Below, piece after piece: positions 1 to 7,880 of a stretch of DNA of 24,632 nt. The translations under genes were made by a program, and so were the position numbers. The stretch is from CAJBIL01 sp044359525 (lineage in GTDB: Bacteria > Pseudomonadota > Gammaproteobacteria > Burkholderiales > Rhodocyclaceae): the NCBI GenBank assembly GCA_044359525.1, contig JBIKLY010000054.1:1-24632 (forward strand), in the 5' to 3' direction. Under the pieces are notes generated by a model. It saw only the letters and a program-made list of their open reading frames with translations. It ran no database searches and was not told the origin of the DNA. Each line of letters starts with the position of its first letter. Positions within the stretch are counted from its first letter, which is position 1.

Positions 1-22
1 GAGAAAAGCTTTAAAACAATGG

Positions 23-60
23 TTTTCTCTGCGAAATCTCTGCGCCTCTGCGCCTCTGCG
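23..60. repeat. Short CTCTGCG direct-repeat tract
   Basis: Four copies of a CTCTGCG-ending unit lie in tandem (25-33, 36-44, 45-52 and 53-60). They are preceded by GAGAAAA (1-7), which pairs with TTTTCTC (23-29). The tract is downstream of the DUF484 gene and no coding frame is convincing here. It resembles in style the CTCTGTG units at 11463-11580. It could be an intergenic repeat family or a transcription end structure; its function is unknown. Confidence 0.55.
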
Positions 61-97
61 GTAAGTCTTTTGTTTTTCGAGCCCAGAAGTGTCGCCA

Positions 98-751
98 TCA
101 GCGTAAAACACGCGCCAGGGCCGCTGAGGCCATTTCGCCGAGGCGTTCGAGATAAAGCGTGCCCATGCCGGCGTAGAAGCGCTGCGCGTCTTCGCTGCCC
201 AGTGCGATCATGCCGATCGTGCCGCCGCCGTTGCGCATGGCGATCAGCGCTTGCGAGCGAACGTGCATCGATGCTTCGCCAAACCATGATGAAGTCTCAA
301 AGCCGGCGGTCGAGCCGCAGTACGGCTGCGTCAGCGTCTCGGCGAAAACCTGCAACTCTTCGCTGACGTCGGTGAATTCTGGCAGCTCCTCGATGTCTTG
401 CGGTTTGTCCCACAGCCGCAGAGCAACGTGCGGAATGGCGAAATCGTCACGCAGGTGGAAGTTCAGCGTGTGCACCACCGACTGAAAAGTCGCCGCGGCG
501 ATCATGGCAACACCGAGGCGGTGCATTTTTTCGCTGATCGTGTCGTTTTCTTCGCCGAACTCGATCAACTCGCCCATCTTGCCTTCGAGCAGCTTGTTCT
601 TGTCACGCAGCGTCAGCATCTGCCGCTCGGTGATCGAGATCGTGCGCCCGCCATGCGGATGCGGGATGACCATGCGCGACATCAGGTCGGCGTGTTCCTC
701 GAAAAACTGCGGGTTGTTTTGCAGGTAGTGCGCGATTTCATCCGATTTCAT
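98..751 (-). CDS. DUF484 family protein
   Basis: This 217-residue protein matches the DUF484 family. The N-terminal part carries the family pattern: a short helix with PQFFEEH (14-20), then IPHPHGG (29-35) and an ITERQ segment (40-44) leading into a helical stretch. The C-terminal part (about 80-215) looks like a GAF-type alpha/beta domain. The biochemical role of the family is not established. It commonly lies between dapF and xerC. Here its ATG overlaps the dapF stop by 4 bp (748-751), which implies translational coupling. Any xerC would lie beyond the window edge; the 97 bases after the stop contain only repeats. Confidence 0.88.
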   Translation of the reverse strand: MKSDEIAHYLQNNPQFFEEHADLMSRMVIPHPHGGRTISITERQMLTLRDKNKLLEGKMGELIEFGEENDTISEKMHRLGVAMIAAATFQSVVHTLNFHLRDDFAIPHVALRLWDKPQDIEELPEFTDVSEELQVFAETLTQPYCGSTAGFETSSWFGEASMHVRSQALIAMRNGGGTIGMIALGSEDAQRFYAGMGTLYLERLGEMASAALARVLR

Positions 752-1578
752 AACTCGATTTCTCCAGTAAATACGGTGACGGCCGGGCCGCTCATCAGCA
801 CCGGTGTGCCAATGCCCGACCAGGCAATGTTCAGTTCGCCGCCGCGCGTTGCCACGCGTACCGGCGAGTCCAGCAGCCCGCGCGCGATGCCGGCAACGAC
901 CGCAGCACAGGCGCCGGTGCCGCAGGCCAGCGTTTCGCCGGCGCCGCGCTCAAAAACGCGCAGGCGAATGTTGTGGCGGCCCACTACCTGCATGAAGCCG
1001 GCATTGACGCGCTGCGGAAAGCGCGGATGCGCTTCGATCAGCGGCCCTTGGTGCTCGACCGGCGCCGTATCGACATCGGTGACGACCTGCACGGCATGCG
1101 GGTTGCCCATCGAGACGGCAGTGATCAGCACTTCGTCGTCGCCGACCATCAGCGGCTGAATGAGATCCATGCTCGGGCTGATGAAGGGAATCTGTTCCGG
1201 CGTGAAAACCGGAACGCCCATATCGACCGTGATGTTGCCGTCGTCTTCGAGGCGCGGGCCGATCACGCCGCTCATCGTTTCGACGCGGATCTCGCGCTTG
1301 TCGGTCAGTCCCTGGTCGTGCACGAAGCGCACGAAGCAGCGCGCGCCGTTGCCGCACTGCTCGACTTCGCCGCCATCGGAATTGAAGATGCGGTAGCGGA
1401 AGTCGACGTCGGGGCGGCCGGGCTTTTCAACGAGCAGGATCTGGTCGCAACCGACGCCGAAATGACGCTCGCCGAGCAGACGCAACTGGGCCGGTGACAG
1501 CGCGATCGACTGGCGAACGCCATCGAGCACGACAAAGTCGTTGCCGAGTCCGTGCATCTTGGAGAATTTGAGTTTCAT
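748..1578 (-). CDS. dapF: Diaminopimelate epimerase
   Basis: DapF interconverts LL- and meso-diaminopimelate in the cytoplasm, the last step before lysine and a source of the peptidoglycan cross-linking residue. The protein is 276 residues, the usual length. Both catalytic cysteines are visible in their motifs: Cys75 in EQCGNGARCF and Cys219 in ETLACGTGACA. The N-terminus KFSKMHGLGNDF is typical. I chose the ATG at 1576-1578. A TTG nine codons upstream (1603-1605) would overlap the preceding acetyltransferase gene and add residues the family lacks. The gene is 7 bp downstream of the GNAT stop and overlaps the DUF484 start, so the three are probably co-transcribed. The identification is firm. 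Confidence 0.96.
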   Translation of the reverse strand: MKLKFSKMHGLGNDFVVLDGVRQSIALSPAQLRLLGERHFGVGCDQILLVEKPGRPDVDFRYRIFNSDGGEVEQCGNGARCFVRFVHDQGLTDKREIRVETMSGVIGPRLEDDGNITVDMGVPVFTPEQIPFISPSMDLIQPLMVGDDEVLITAVSMGNPHAVQVVTDVDTAPVEHQGPLIEAHPRFPQRVNAGFMQVVGRHNIRLRVFERGAGETLACGTGACAAVVAGIARGLLDSPVRVATRGGELNIAWSGIGTPVLMSGPAVTVFTGEIEL

Positions 1579-1585
1579 CGATTGT

Positions 1586-2098
1586 TCAGCCGAGATCTGG
1601 TGCAAGTAATCTGGCCATTATAAAGTCGTCCATGACGAATCCGTTGCCAATCTCGACGCGTACGGCTTCGCGCACTTCGAAGCCATTTTTCCGGTAGGCG
1701 GCGATGGCACGTTCGTTCTGTTTATTAACGGCGAGAATCAACGTGTGGCAGCCCAGCGTCAGCGCGCGGGCAATAATGTGTGCCATCAACTTTCCGCCGA
1801 GTCCGAGACGCTGGCGGGCCGGGTCGATATAGAGCTTGTCCAGTTTCATTTCGCCGGCCGTATCGGTCAGCAGCGTCGAAGCAAAACCGGCCAGCGTGCC
1901 ATCGACGCGTATCTGATCCCAGCAGATGGAAGGCGCTGCCAACTCATCAAGCAAACGCGCGGCGTTGTAGCGCTGATCGAGCATGAAGTCGATCTGCGCC
2001 TGGCTGATGATGCCAGGGTAGGCGTCTTGCCAGACCACGCGCGCAAGTCGGATGATGGCTTCTGCGTCTTCGGGTTTAACCGGGTGGATGCTGATCAT
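1586..2098 (-). CDS. GNAT family N-acetyltransferase
   Basis: This is a 170-residue protein with a single GNAT fold. The acetyl-CoA binding motif A is visible as KLYIDPARQRLGLGG (88-102), with the RQRLGLGG pyrophosphate loop. The C-terminal part, with NERAIAAYRKNGF (128-140), is the usual motif B region. The substrate cannot be predicted. The ATG at 2096-2098 is preferred because the protein then begins with the typical beta strand ISIHPVKPEDAEAI, and AGGACAACGAG lies just upstream as a weak ribosome binding site. The frame stays open further upstream but reads as non-protein-like. It is the first gene of the short dapF operon and is divergent from the acyltransferase gene. Confidence 0.85.
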   Translation of the reverse strand: MISIHPVKPEDAEAIIRLARVVWQDAYPGIISQAQIDFMLDQRYNAARLLDELAAPSICWDQIRVDGTLAGFASTLLTDTAGEMKLDKLYIDPARQRLGLGGKLMAHIIARALTLGCHTLILAVNKQNERAIAAYRKNGFEVREAVRVEIGNGFVMDDFIMARLLAPDLG

Positions 2099-2126
2099 TA
2101 TGAAAACTCGTTGTCCTGAATGAAAG

Positions 2127-2132
2127 TACAAT
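2127..2132 (+). promoter_or_regulatory. Candidate -10 box in divergent region
   Basis: TACAAT on the plus strand in the gap between the divergent acetyltransferase and acyltransferase genes could be the -10 element for the latter. No good -35 is seen at 16-18 bp, so the call is weak. The resulting leader would be about 130 nt. Confidence 0.25.
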
Positions 2133-2270
2133 GCCTGCACCATTTCAAGTGCGCGTGTGAAACGTGTGAATTCTCCAGCAATCGCCCCCGGATTACTACT
2201 TGAGCATGATCCTGCCGAACGCCACCTCACAATACTCGATGCAAGCGAACCCTTGCACGCTTCGCAAGCA

Positions 2271-3161
2271 ATGCTGAGCCGCCTCGCTGTCGTCTTGCTC
2301 TGGCTGCTGCATTTGCTGCCACTCCCCGTTCTGGCGCCGCTCGGGCGCGGCTTGGGTCTGCTGTTCTATCGTCTGGCAAAAAAACGTCGGCATATTGTGC
2401 AGGTTAATCTCGCGCTGTGTTTCCCGGTGTTGAGCGGCGCACAGCAGGATGAACTGACCAGGGCGCATTTCCAGGCGCTCGGCCGCAGCATGCTGGAACG
2501 CAGCCTGTTGTGGTGGAGCAGCCGCGAACGCCTGGCGCGTCTGATCCGCGTCGATGGTGAGGAGAAAATCCACGCCCTGCGTGAAGCTGGCCGTCCCGTG
2601 CTGCTGCTGGCACCGCATTTTGTCGGGCTGGATGCCGGCGGCGCGGCAATCACCGCGCGTTTCGATATCGTCAGCATTTTTGCCGAACAGTCGAACGTCG
2701 TCTTCGACCGCCTGTTTTACCGCGGACGGAGTCGATTCGGCGATCAGTTGCTACTCTCCCGTCAGGACGGCGCCCGCGCCAGTGTCAAGGCGATGAAGGC
2801 GGGCCGCCCTTTCTATTACCTGCCGGACATGGATTTTCGCAGCCGCGATTCGATTTTCGTTCCCTTTTTCGGCGTTCAGGCGGCGACCATTACCGGGCTG
2901 TCGCGACTCTCCCGGCTGGCCGGCGCGACGGTCGTTCCCTGCGTGACGCGGATGCTGCCCGGCGGGCAAGGCTATCGCGTCGAAATCGGCGACCCCTGGC
3001 CGGATTTTCCGACCGACGACGTCGAAGCCGACACCCGGCGCATGAACGAATGGATCGAAGGCGTCGTGCGCACGATGCCCGAACAGTATTACTGGGTACA
3101 CCGCCGCTTCAAGACCCGCCCGCCCGGCGAAGCGCGCCCTTACGCTGCAAAATCCAAATGA
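2271..3161 (+). CDS. Lipid A biosynthesis acyltransferase (LpxL/HtrB family)
   Basis: LpxL/LpxM-type enzymes transfer a secondary acyl chain from acyl-ACP onto Kdo2-lipid A at the inner membrane. The 296-residue protein has an N-terminal hydrophobic helix (about 5-34), the basic stretch KKRRH (37-41) and the HX4D catalytic motif APHFVGLD (His116 and Asp121). PFYYLPDMDF follows, as is typical. The ATG at 2271 is chosen because the membrane helix begins there. A GTG at 2157 would add 38 residues without family character. Which acyl position it modifies cannot be told from sequence; a late LpxL- or LpxM-like role is equally possible. Its stop overlaps an ATG of the kinase gene frame by 4 bp. Confidence 0.9.
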   Translation: MLSRLAVVLLWLLHLLPLPVLAPLGRGLGLLFYRLAKKRRHIVQVNLALCFPVLSGAQQDELTRAHFQALGRSMLERSLLWWSSRERLARLIRVDGEEKIHALREAGRPVLLLAPHFVGLDAGGAAITARFDIVSIFAEQSNVVFDRLFYRGRSRFGDQLLLSRQDGARASVKAMKAGRPFYYLPDMDFRSRDSIFVPFFGVQAATITGLSRLSRLAGATVVPCVTRMLPGGQGYRVEIGDPWPDFPTDDVEADTRRMNEWIEGVVRTMPEQYYWVHRRFKTRPPGEARPYAAKSK

Positions 3162-3178
3162 CCTCGGGAAAAGAAGAA

Positions 3179-3841
3179 ATGACGCAGAGCGAACAGGCGT
3201 GCAGCGCGCTGCCGGATGACTTCGCAGGCTGGTGGGGCGCGTCAGGGGAATGGGTCGAGGAACCCAACCAACGGCGCAGCGGCTGGAGCGGCATGCTGCG
3301 CGTGCGCATCGGCGAGCAGGTTTTTTACGTCAAGAAGCAGTGCAACCACCTGTGCCGGACGCTCGCTCACCCTTTCGGCTGGCCGACGGCGAGCCGCGAG
3401 CGGTTCAATATCGGCCGCCTGCAGGCACTCGGGCTGCGTGTGCCGACGCCGGTCTTTCATGGCGAGCGGCGCAGCGAAAACGGTTTTGAAGCGATCCTGG
3501 TGACCGAGGAACTTGCCGGTTTCGCCGCGCTCGATACGCAGACCGGCCTCAGCCCGGCGGCCCGGCAGGCGCTCGCCGCCGAGGCAGGCCGTGTGCTCGG
3601 CATCATGCACCGCGCGCACTGGCAGCACAGCTGCCTCTACGACAAACACCTGTTTGTCCGCTGGCAGGGCGAGCGGCCGGAAGTGGCGCTGATCGACCTG
3701 GAGAAATTGCGCCGCCCGATCCTGCACTGGAAGGCGGCCGCGCACGACCTCAACCAGCTGCAACGGCATCAGAAAATCTGGTCGGCCGAAGAGTGGTGCA
3801 TGCTTGAAGCCGCTCACCGCAGCAGCGTGGAAGGGGGCTGA
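3179..3841 (+). CDS. InaA-type lipopolysaccharide kinase family protein
   Basis: This 220-residue protein belongs to the Kdo/WaaP (InaA) kinase-like family, which includes LPS core sugar kinases. Visible elements are the N-lobe lysine in FYVKKQ (Lys52), the loop HWQHSCLYDKHLF (147-159) and LIDLEKLRR (171-179). Aligned to WaaP, where the loop reads HRD, the aspartate position here is Cys152. HSCLYxKH followed by IDLEK is the InaA-type version, so the catalytic arrangement differs from WaaP. I prefer the ATG at 3179 because GGGAAAAGAAG is correctly placed before it. The ATG at 3158, overlapping the acyltransferase stop as ATGA, is the alternative and adds 7 residues. The genes are probably co-transcribed, and the likely job is phosphorylation of an inner core sugar. 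Confidence 0.85.
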   Translation: MTQSEQACSALPDDFAGWWGASGEWVEEPNQRRSGWSGMLRVRIGEQVFYVKKQCNHLCRTLAHPFGWPTASRERFNIGRLQALGLRVPTPVFHGERRSENGFEAILVTEELAGFAALDTQTGLSPAARQALAAEAGRVLGIMHRAHWQHSCLYDKHLFVRWQGERPEVALIDLEKLRRPILHWKAAAHDLNQLQRHQKIWSAEEWCMLEAAHRSSVEGG

Positions 3842-3874
3842 TGCCCCGGGGGCGGCGAATCCGGCGTGGACAGG

Positions 3875-3880
3875 TATACT
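3875..3880 (+). promoter_or_regulatory. Candidate -10 box before carbamoyltransferase
   Basis: TATACT lies in the 110-bp gap between the kinase and carbamoyltransferase genes, the only sizeable gap in this gene run. There is no clear -35 at standard distance. It may give the downstream genes their own promoter; weak evidence. Confidence 0.3.
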
Positions 3881-3951
3881 TGTGCGCTTTACCGGTACGG
3901 GTTCGCCTGTTTTCGCCCGCACCGGCCACATGTTTCCGTGAGAGCTGAACT

Positions 3952-5709
3952 TTGGCATTGATTCTACTTGGACTATCCGGCGCGCTCAGCCACGACCCTT
4001 CGGCGGCGCTCTACATCGACGGCAAGCTGGTTGCGGCGGCCGAAGAAGAGCGCTTCGTGCGCGACAAGCACGCCAAGCACCGCATGCCTTACGAGGCGGC
4101 CAAGTTCTGCCTGGAATTTGCCGGCGTCAAGCCGTCCGAGGTCAGCGCGGTGGCCATCCCCTTCGCACCGATCAGCCTCGCCGAAAAGGCGCGCTGGCAT
4201 TACGCCAAGCGCTACTGGTACGCGCCCGACCGCGCGCTCGACGCGATCTTCATGGGCAACCGCCGCTACTACCGCTACAAAAAGCGCGTCGAATGGTGTC
4301 TGCAGCAGCTCGGCTTCGACCTGAAAAAGATCGACATCGTGCCCGTCGAACACCATCTGGCGCACGCCGCCAGCGCTTACCACTGCGCCGGTTTCACGGA
4401 AAAAACGGCGATCCTCGGCATCGACGGCAAAGGTGAGTACGCAACGACCTTCTTCGGTTACGGCGAGAACGGCAAGATCCACAAGATCAAGGAATTCTAC
4501 GATCCAGACTCGCTCGGCGGGCTGTACGGCGCGATCACCGAATACCTCGGTTTCGAGATGCTCGACGGCGAGTACAAGGTGATGGGCATGGCGCCCTACG
4601 GCGACGCCAGCAAATACGATTTCTCGCGCCTGGCGAAATTCGAGAACGGCGAACTGATCGTCAATACCGACTACGCCAACGTCATCGGATTCCGCCGCTA
4701 CAAGGAAAAAGAAAATGGAAAAAGCAGGGGCTTCTACTTCTCGCCGAAGCTGATCGACTGGCTCGGCCCGAGGCGCTCCGGCGACATTGCCGACGACCCC
4801 TACATCCATTACGCGGCGAGCATGCAGAAGCTGTTCGAGGATCTGGCGCTGCAGATGATCGAGTACTACCTGGGCGACATCCTGCGCGAGACCGGCAAGC
4901 TGGCCTTCTCCGGCGGCGGCGCACTCAACGTCAAGCTCAACCAGAAGATCATCGCCCGCCCGGACGTCAGGGAACTCTACGTGCAGCCGGCTTCCGGCGA
5001 CTCCGGTACGGCGATCGGCGCCGCCGCCTACGTTTCGGTGCAGCGCGGCGTACCGGTCGAGAAGATGGAACACGTCTACCTCGGCCCGGCGTACAGCAAC
5101 GAAGACGTGATCGCCGCCTGCGCCCGGCACCCGGCGCAGCCGGCGTGGGAAAAAATCAGCGACGTGCCGCAGCGTGTTGCCCGGCTTCTGGTCGATGGCA
5201 ATCCGGTAGCCTGGTTCCAGGGGCGCATGGAATTCGGCCCGCGCGCGCTCGGCGGCCGTTCGATCATCGGCTGCCCGAGCGCGGCAGGCGTCGCCGACCG
5301 CATCAACGAGCAGATCAAGTTCCGCGAGCGCTGGCGTCCTTTCTGTCCGAGCATGCTCGACACCGTCGGTCCGCAGATGCTCGCCAGCGACCACCCGGCG
5401 CCATTCATGACCTTCACCTTCGAAGTCGCCGAGGAATGGAAAAAACGCGTTCCGGAAGTCGTTCATGAAGACGGCACCTCGCGCGCGCAGGTGCTGAAGC
5501 GCGAATTCAATCCGCGCTACTACGATCTGATGCGCGAAATGGAAAAGCTCACCGGCAACGGCGTCGTCCTCAACACCTCGCTCAACCGGCGCGGCGAACC
5601 GATGATCTGTTCGCCGACCGACGCGCTGAATATGTTCTTCGGATCGGACCTGCAGTACCTGATCATGGAGGATGTGCTGGTGGTGAAGGCCTCGAACCCG
5701 GCGGAGTGA
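3952..5709 (+). CDS. Carbamoyltransferase (NodU/CmcH family)
   Basis: NodU/CmcH enzymes transfer a carbamoyl group from carbamoyl phosphate, through a carbamoyl-adenylate, to a sugar or antibiotic hydroxyl. The 585-residue protein has the two expected parts. The N-terminal ASKHA/Kae1-like domain begins ILLGLSGALSHDPSAAL (4-20), with HHLAH (134-138) as the metal-binding histidines and GIDGKGE (156-162). The C-terminal YrdC-like domain contains FQGRMEFGPRALGGRS (422-437) and, near the end, NTSLNRRGEP. The start is a TTG at 3952, supported by a GAGAG upstream and by the family N-terminus beginning at once. Sitting among GT and kinase genes, it probably carbamoylates an LPS core heptose or other sugar, as inferred from the P. 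aeruginosa core locus, where a carbamoyltransferase (WapO) has that role. Confidence 0.92.
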   Translation: MALILLGLSGALSHDPSAALYIDGKLVAAAEEERFVRDKHAKHRMPYEAAKFCLEFAGVKPSEVSAVAIPFAPISLAEKARWHYAKRYWYAPDRALDAIFMGNRRYYRYKKRVEWCLQQLGFDLKKIDIVPVEHHLAHAASAYHCAGFTEKTAILGIDGKGEYATTFFGYGENGKIHKIKEFYDPDSLGGLYGAITEYLGFEMLDGEYKVMGMAPYGDASKYDFSRLAKFENGELIVNTDYANVIGFRRYKEKENGKSRGFYFSPKLIDWLGPRRSGDIADDPYIHYAASMQKLFEDLALQMIEYYLGDILRETGKLAFSGGGALNVKLNQKIIARPDVRELYVQPASGDSGTAIGAAAYVSVQRGVPVEKMEHVYLGPAYSNEDVIAACARHPAQPAWEKISDVPQRVARLLVDGNPVAWFQGRMEFGPRALGGRSIIGCPSAAGVADRINEQIKFRERWRPFCPSMLDTVGPQMLASDHPAPFMTFTFEVAEEWKKRVPEVVHEDGTSRAQVLKREFNPRYYDLMREMEKLTGNGVVLNTSLNRRGEPMICSPTDALNMFFGSDLQYLIMEDVLVVKASNPAE

Positions 5710-5713
5710 TGAT

Positions 5714-6847
5714 TTGAACGAACGCTGGATACTGCAGTTCTGCCATTGCCATTACGGGCCGTTTCTCGACGTCGCACGCCAGTACGCGGCGCTCTTCCAG
5801 GGCGGGCCGTACCGGGTGCTCACCGTTTATCTGACCGGCGAGCCAGGCGATGCAGCGCGAACGGGATCGGCCTCCGACGAAGTCATCTTCCTGAACTTCC
5901 GCAGCAGGGACGTGAGCGGCCTCAAGTTTTCCGCCATCCGTGCGTTGCAGAAAATTGCCGCCAGCCGCGACTTTGCGCTGGTCATCGCGCATCGCTTCAA
6001 GCCGATCTACATCGCCTGCCTGGCAACCCGGCTGCCGGTGATCGGCGTGCACCACGCCTTCGGCGACTACCAGCGCGCACCCCGCCGCTGGTTCGCCAAC
6101 GCCTTCAGGAAACGTCTGGCGCTGCTCGGCGTCTCCGACGCCGTGCGTGACGACCTCCGCCAGCACCTGCCGGACTGGTCGGCTGAGCGTATCGAAACGC
6201 TGCACAACCGGCTTGACGTCGCTGCGGCACGCGCCGAGCTCGTGCCGCGCGAAGCGGCCCGGCTGGCACTTGGCTTGCCGCAGGAGGCAAGCGTTATCGG
6301 CAACGTCGGTCGTCTGCACGCCGACAAGGACCAGGCGACGCTGCTTTGCGCTTTTGCCCGGGCGCTGCCGCAACTGCCGCCGGAGACCCTGCTCGTCATC
6401 ATCGGCAGCGGCCCACTGCACGACCGGCTACTGGCCCAGGCGGCGGAACTCGGCATCGCCGAGCGCGTCCGCTTTCTTGGCCAGGTGCCGCAGGCACGTA
6501 GCCTGTTTGCCGCCTTTGACCTTTTTGTTCTGAGTTCCGATCATGAGCCTTTCGGCATGGTGCTGCTCGAAGCGATGGCGGCGGGTGTTCCCGTGATGGC
6601 CACCGACTGCGGCGGCGCGCCGGAAATCGTCAGGCGCGCCGAGCAACTGTTCGGGCTGCGCGATGCCAATGGGCTGGCGCGCAAGCTGGCGGCTTTCTTC
6701 GCCGATGGCGACGTGGCGCAGCGTCGAAATCTTGCCGACGCTGCCGGACGCTGCCTGACCGAAGACTTTTCCGACGCAGCCGCACGGCGCCGTTTCTTCG
6801 CGCTGCCGATGGTTCGCAGCGTCATGGCGGACGGGCAAGGAGTATGA
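5714..6847 (+). CDS. Glycosyltransferase family 4 (GT-B fold)
   Basis: This is a 377-residue GT-B glycosyltransferase. The C-terminal Rossmann half has GNVGRLHADKD (196-206) for donor phosphate binding, GSGP (231-234) and the EX7E motif with Glu278 and Glu286 in HEPFGMVLLEAMAAG. The N-terminal half binds the acceptor. The start is TTG at 5714: GGAG at 5703-5706 lies 7 nt upstream, overlapping the end of the carbamoyltransferase gene, and no ATG is available in frame nearby. Four bases separate it from the carbamoyltransferase stop. The sugar and linkage are not predictable; a role in LPS core or outer core assembly is inferred from neighbours. Confidence 0.92.
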   Translation: MNERWILQFCHCHYGPFLDVARQYAALFQGGPYRVLTVYLTGEPGDAARTGSASDEVIFLNFRSRDVSGLKFSAIRALQKIAASRDFALVIAHRFKPIYIACLATRLPVIGVHHAFGDYQRAPRRWFANAFRKRLALLGVSDAVRDDLRQHLPDWSAERIETLHNRLDVAAARAELVPREAARLALGLPQEASVIGNVGRLHADKDQATLLCAFARALPQLPPETLLVIIGSGPLHDRLLAQAAELGIAERVRFLGQVPQARSLFAAFDLFVLSSDHEPFGMVLLEAMAAGVPVMATDCGGAPEIVRRAEQLFGLRDANGLARKLAAFFADGDVAQRRNLADAAGRCLTEDFSDAAARRRFFALPMVRSVMADGQGV

Positions 6848-6851
6848 GCCG

Positions 6852-7880
6852 ATGAACAGCGCGACCGCACCGTTGCCCATGCCGCACGGCAAGGCGAAGA
6901 TCGCGCTGGTCGCGTTCAGTTCGCTGGGCGACGGGCTGATCTATCTGATGATGGCCGAGAACCTGCGCAAGAACGGCTTTGACGTCACCAGCTACGGCAA
7001 CATCGCCTACCAGATGCGCCATTGGCTGCCGCAACTCGCTATCCAGCCCTACCCTGCGCCGGAAAATTTCGACGCGGCGCTGGCCGGCTACGACCTCGTG
7101 ATCATGAGTCCGCCGCAGTTTGTCCGCGACCGGATGGACGAACAGCGCACTGCCGAAATGCGCCGAAAGTGGCTGCTGATCTGCCAGAAGTGCCCGTCGA
7201 GCTGGCAGCACGATCACACCGAGCGGATGCGCAGCGAATGCGATGCGCAGACCTTCGAAGCGCTGCGCGGACTGCTCGACTGCAGCGGATCGATCCGTTT
7301 CCGTGAGTTCACCGATGAGAGCGTCGTCGATATCACGCTCGAATACATGCGCCATAAAATGCATTTACCGCGCGTAGACAAGCAGGTTGCGTTGACGCCG
7401 CCGGCCGGGCTGCAGCACCGGCGGCACCGCCAGCGCATTGTGGTCAGCCCGGACTCGGCCTGGGCGGAGAAAAAGAACTGGCCGCCGCGCGCCTTCCTGC
7501 GTCTTTGCCACGCCCTCAAGGCGCGTGGCTACGATCCGAAGATCGTCGTGGCGCCGGCCAATCACGCACGCTGGGCAAAGCGGGCCGGCAAACTTTTCGA
7601 AACGCCGCAGTTTCACGACATCGGCCAGCTGTCTGCCTATCTTTACGAATCCGGTGCGGTGATCGCCAACGATTCGGGGAATGGCCACCTCGCTTCCTTT
7701 CTCGGCGTTCCCGTGGTCACCCTGTATCGCAAGCAGAACCCGAATTTCCACTGGCGCCCGGCCTGGGGGCCGGGCAAGGTCGTCTGTCCGCGACTGACGC
7801 TGCCCTGGATCAAGGGGCGGCTATGGAAGCCCTTCATCGGCCCGGCCGACATCATCGCCGCGCTGGAGTCCTTGCCTTGA
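6852..7880 (+). CDS. Glycosyltransferase family 9 (heptosyltransferase-like)
   Basis: This 342-residue protein is of the GT9/ADP-heptose:LPS heptosyltransferase type. The N-terminal domain has KIALVAFSSLGDGLIYL (16-32), where the SLGDG loop is the usual acceptor-side motif. The C-terminal domain has VVSPDSAWAEKKNWP (197-211) and the GT9 pattern ANDSGNGHLASFLGVPVVTLY (272-292, given as motif). It therefore probably adds a heptose or related sugar to the inner core, though divergent members use other donors. AGGAG at 6838-6842 supports the ATG at 6852, 4 bp after the GT4 stop. Its own stop overlaps the next gene's TTG start (7877-7880). Confidence 0.88.
   Translation: MNSATAPLPMPHGKAKIALVAFSSLGDGLIYLMMAENLRKNGFDVTSYGNIAYQMRHWLPQLAIQPYPAPENFDAALAGYDLVIMSPPQFVRDRMDEQRTAEMRRKWLLICQKCPSSWQHDHTERMRSECDAQTFEALRGLLDCSGSIRFREFTDESVVDITLEYMRHKMHLPRVDKQVALTPPAGLQHRRHRQRIVVSPDSAWAEKKNWPPRAFLRLCHALKARGYDPKIVVAPANHARWAKRAGKLFETPQFHDIGQLSAYLYESGAVIANDSGNGHLASFLGVPVVTLYRKQNPNFHWRPAWGPGKVVCPRLTLPWIKGRLWKPFIGPADIIAALESLP

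Noticed and set aside
1603..1605. TTG as dapF start
   Set aside because: It would add nine residues the family lacks and overlap the previous gene; ATG at 1578 gives the standard N-terminus.
3973..5466. 497-codon open frame opposite the carbamoyltransferase
   Set aside because: Antisense shadow; the plus strand carries all NodU/CmcH motifs.
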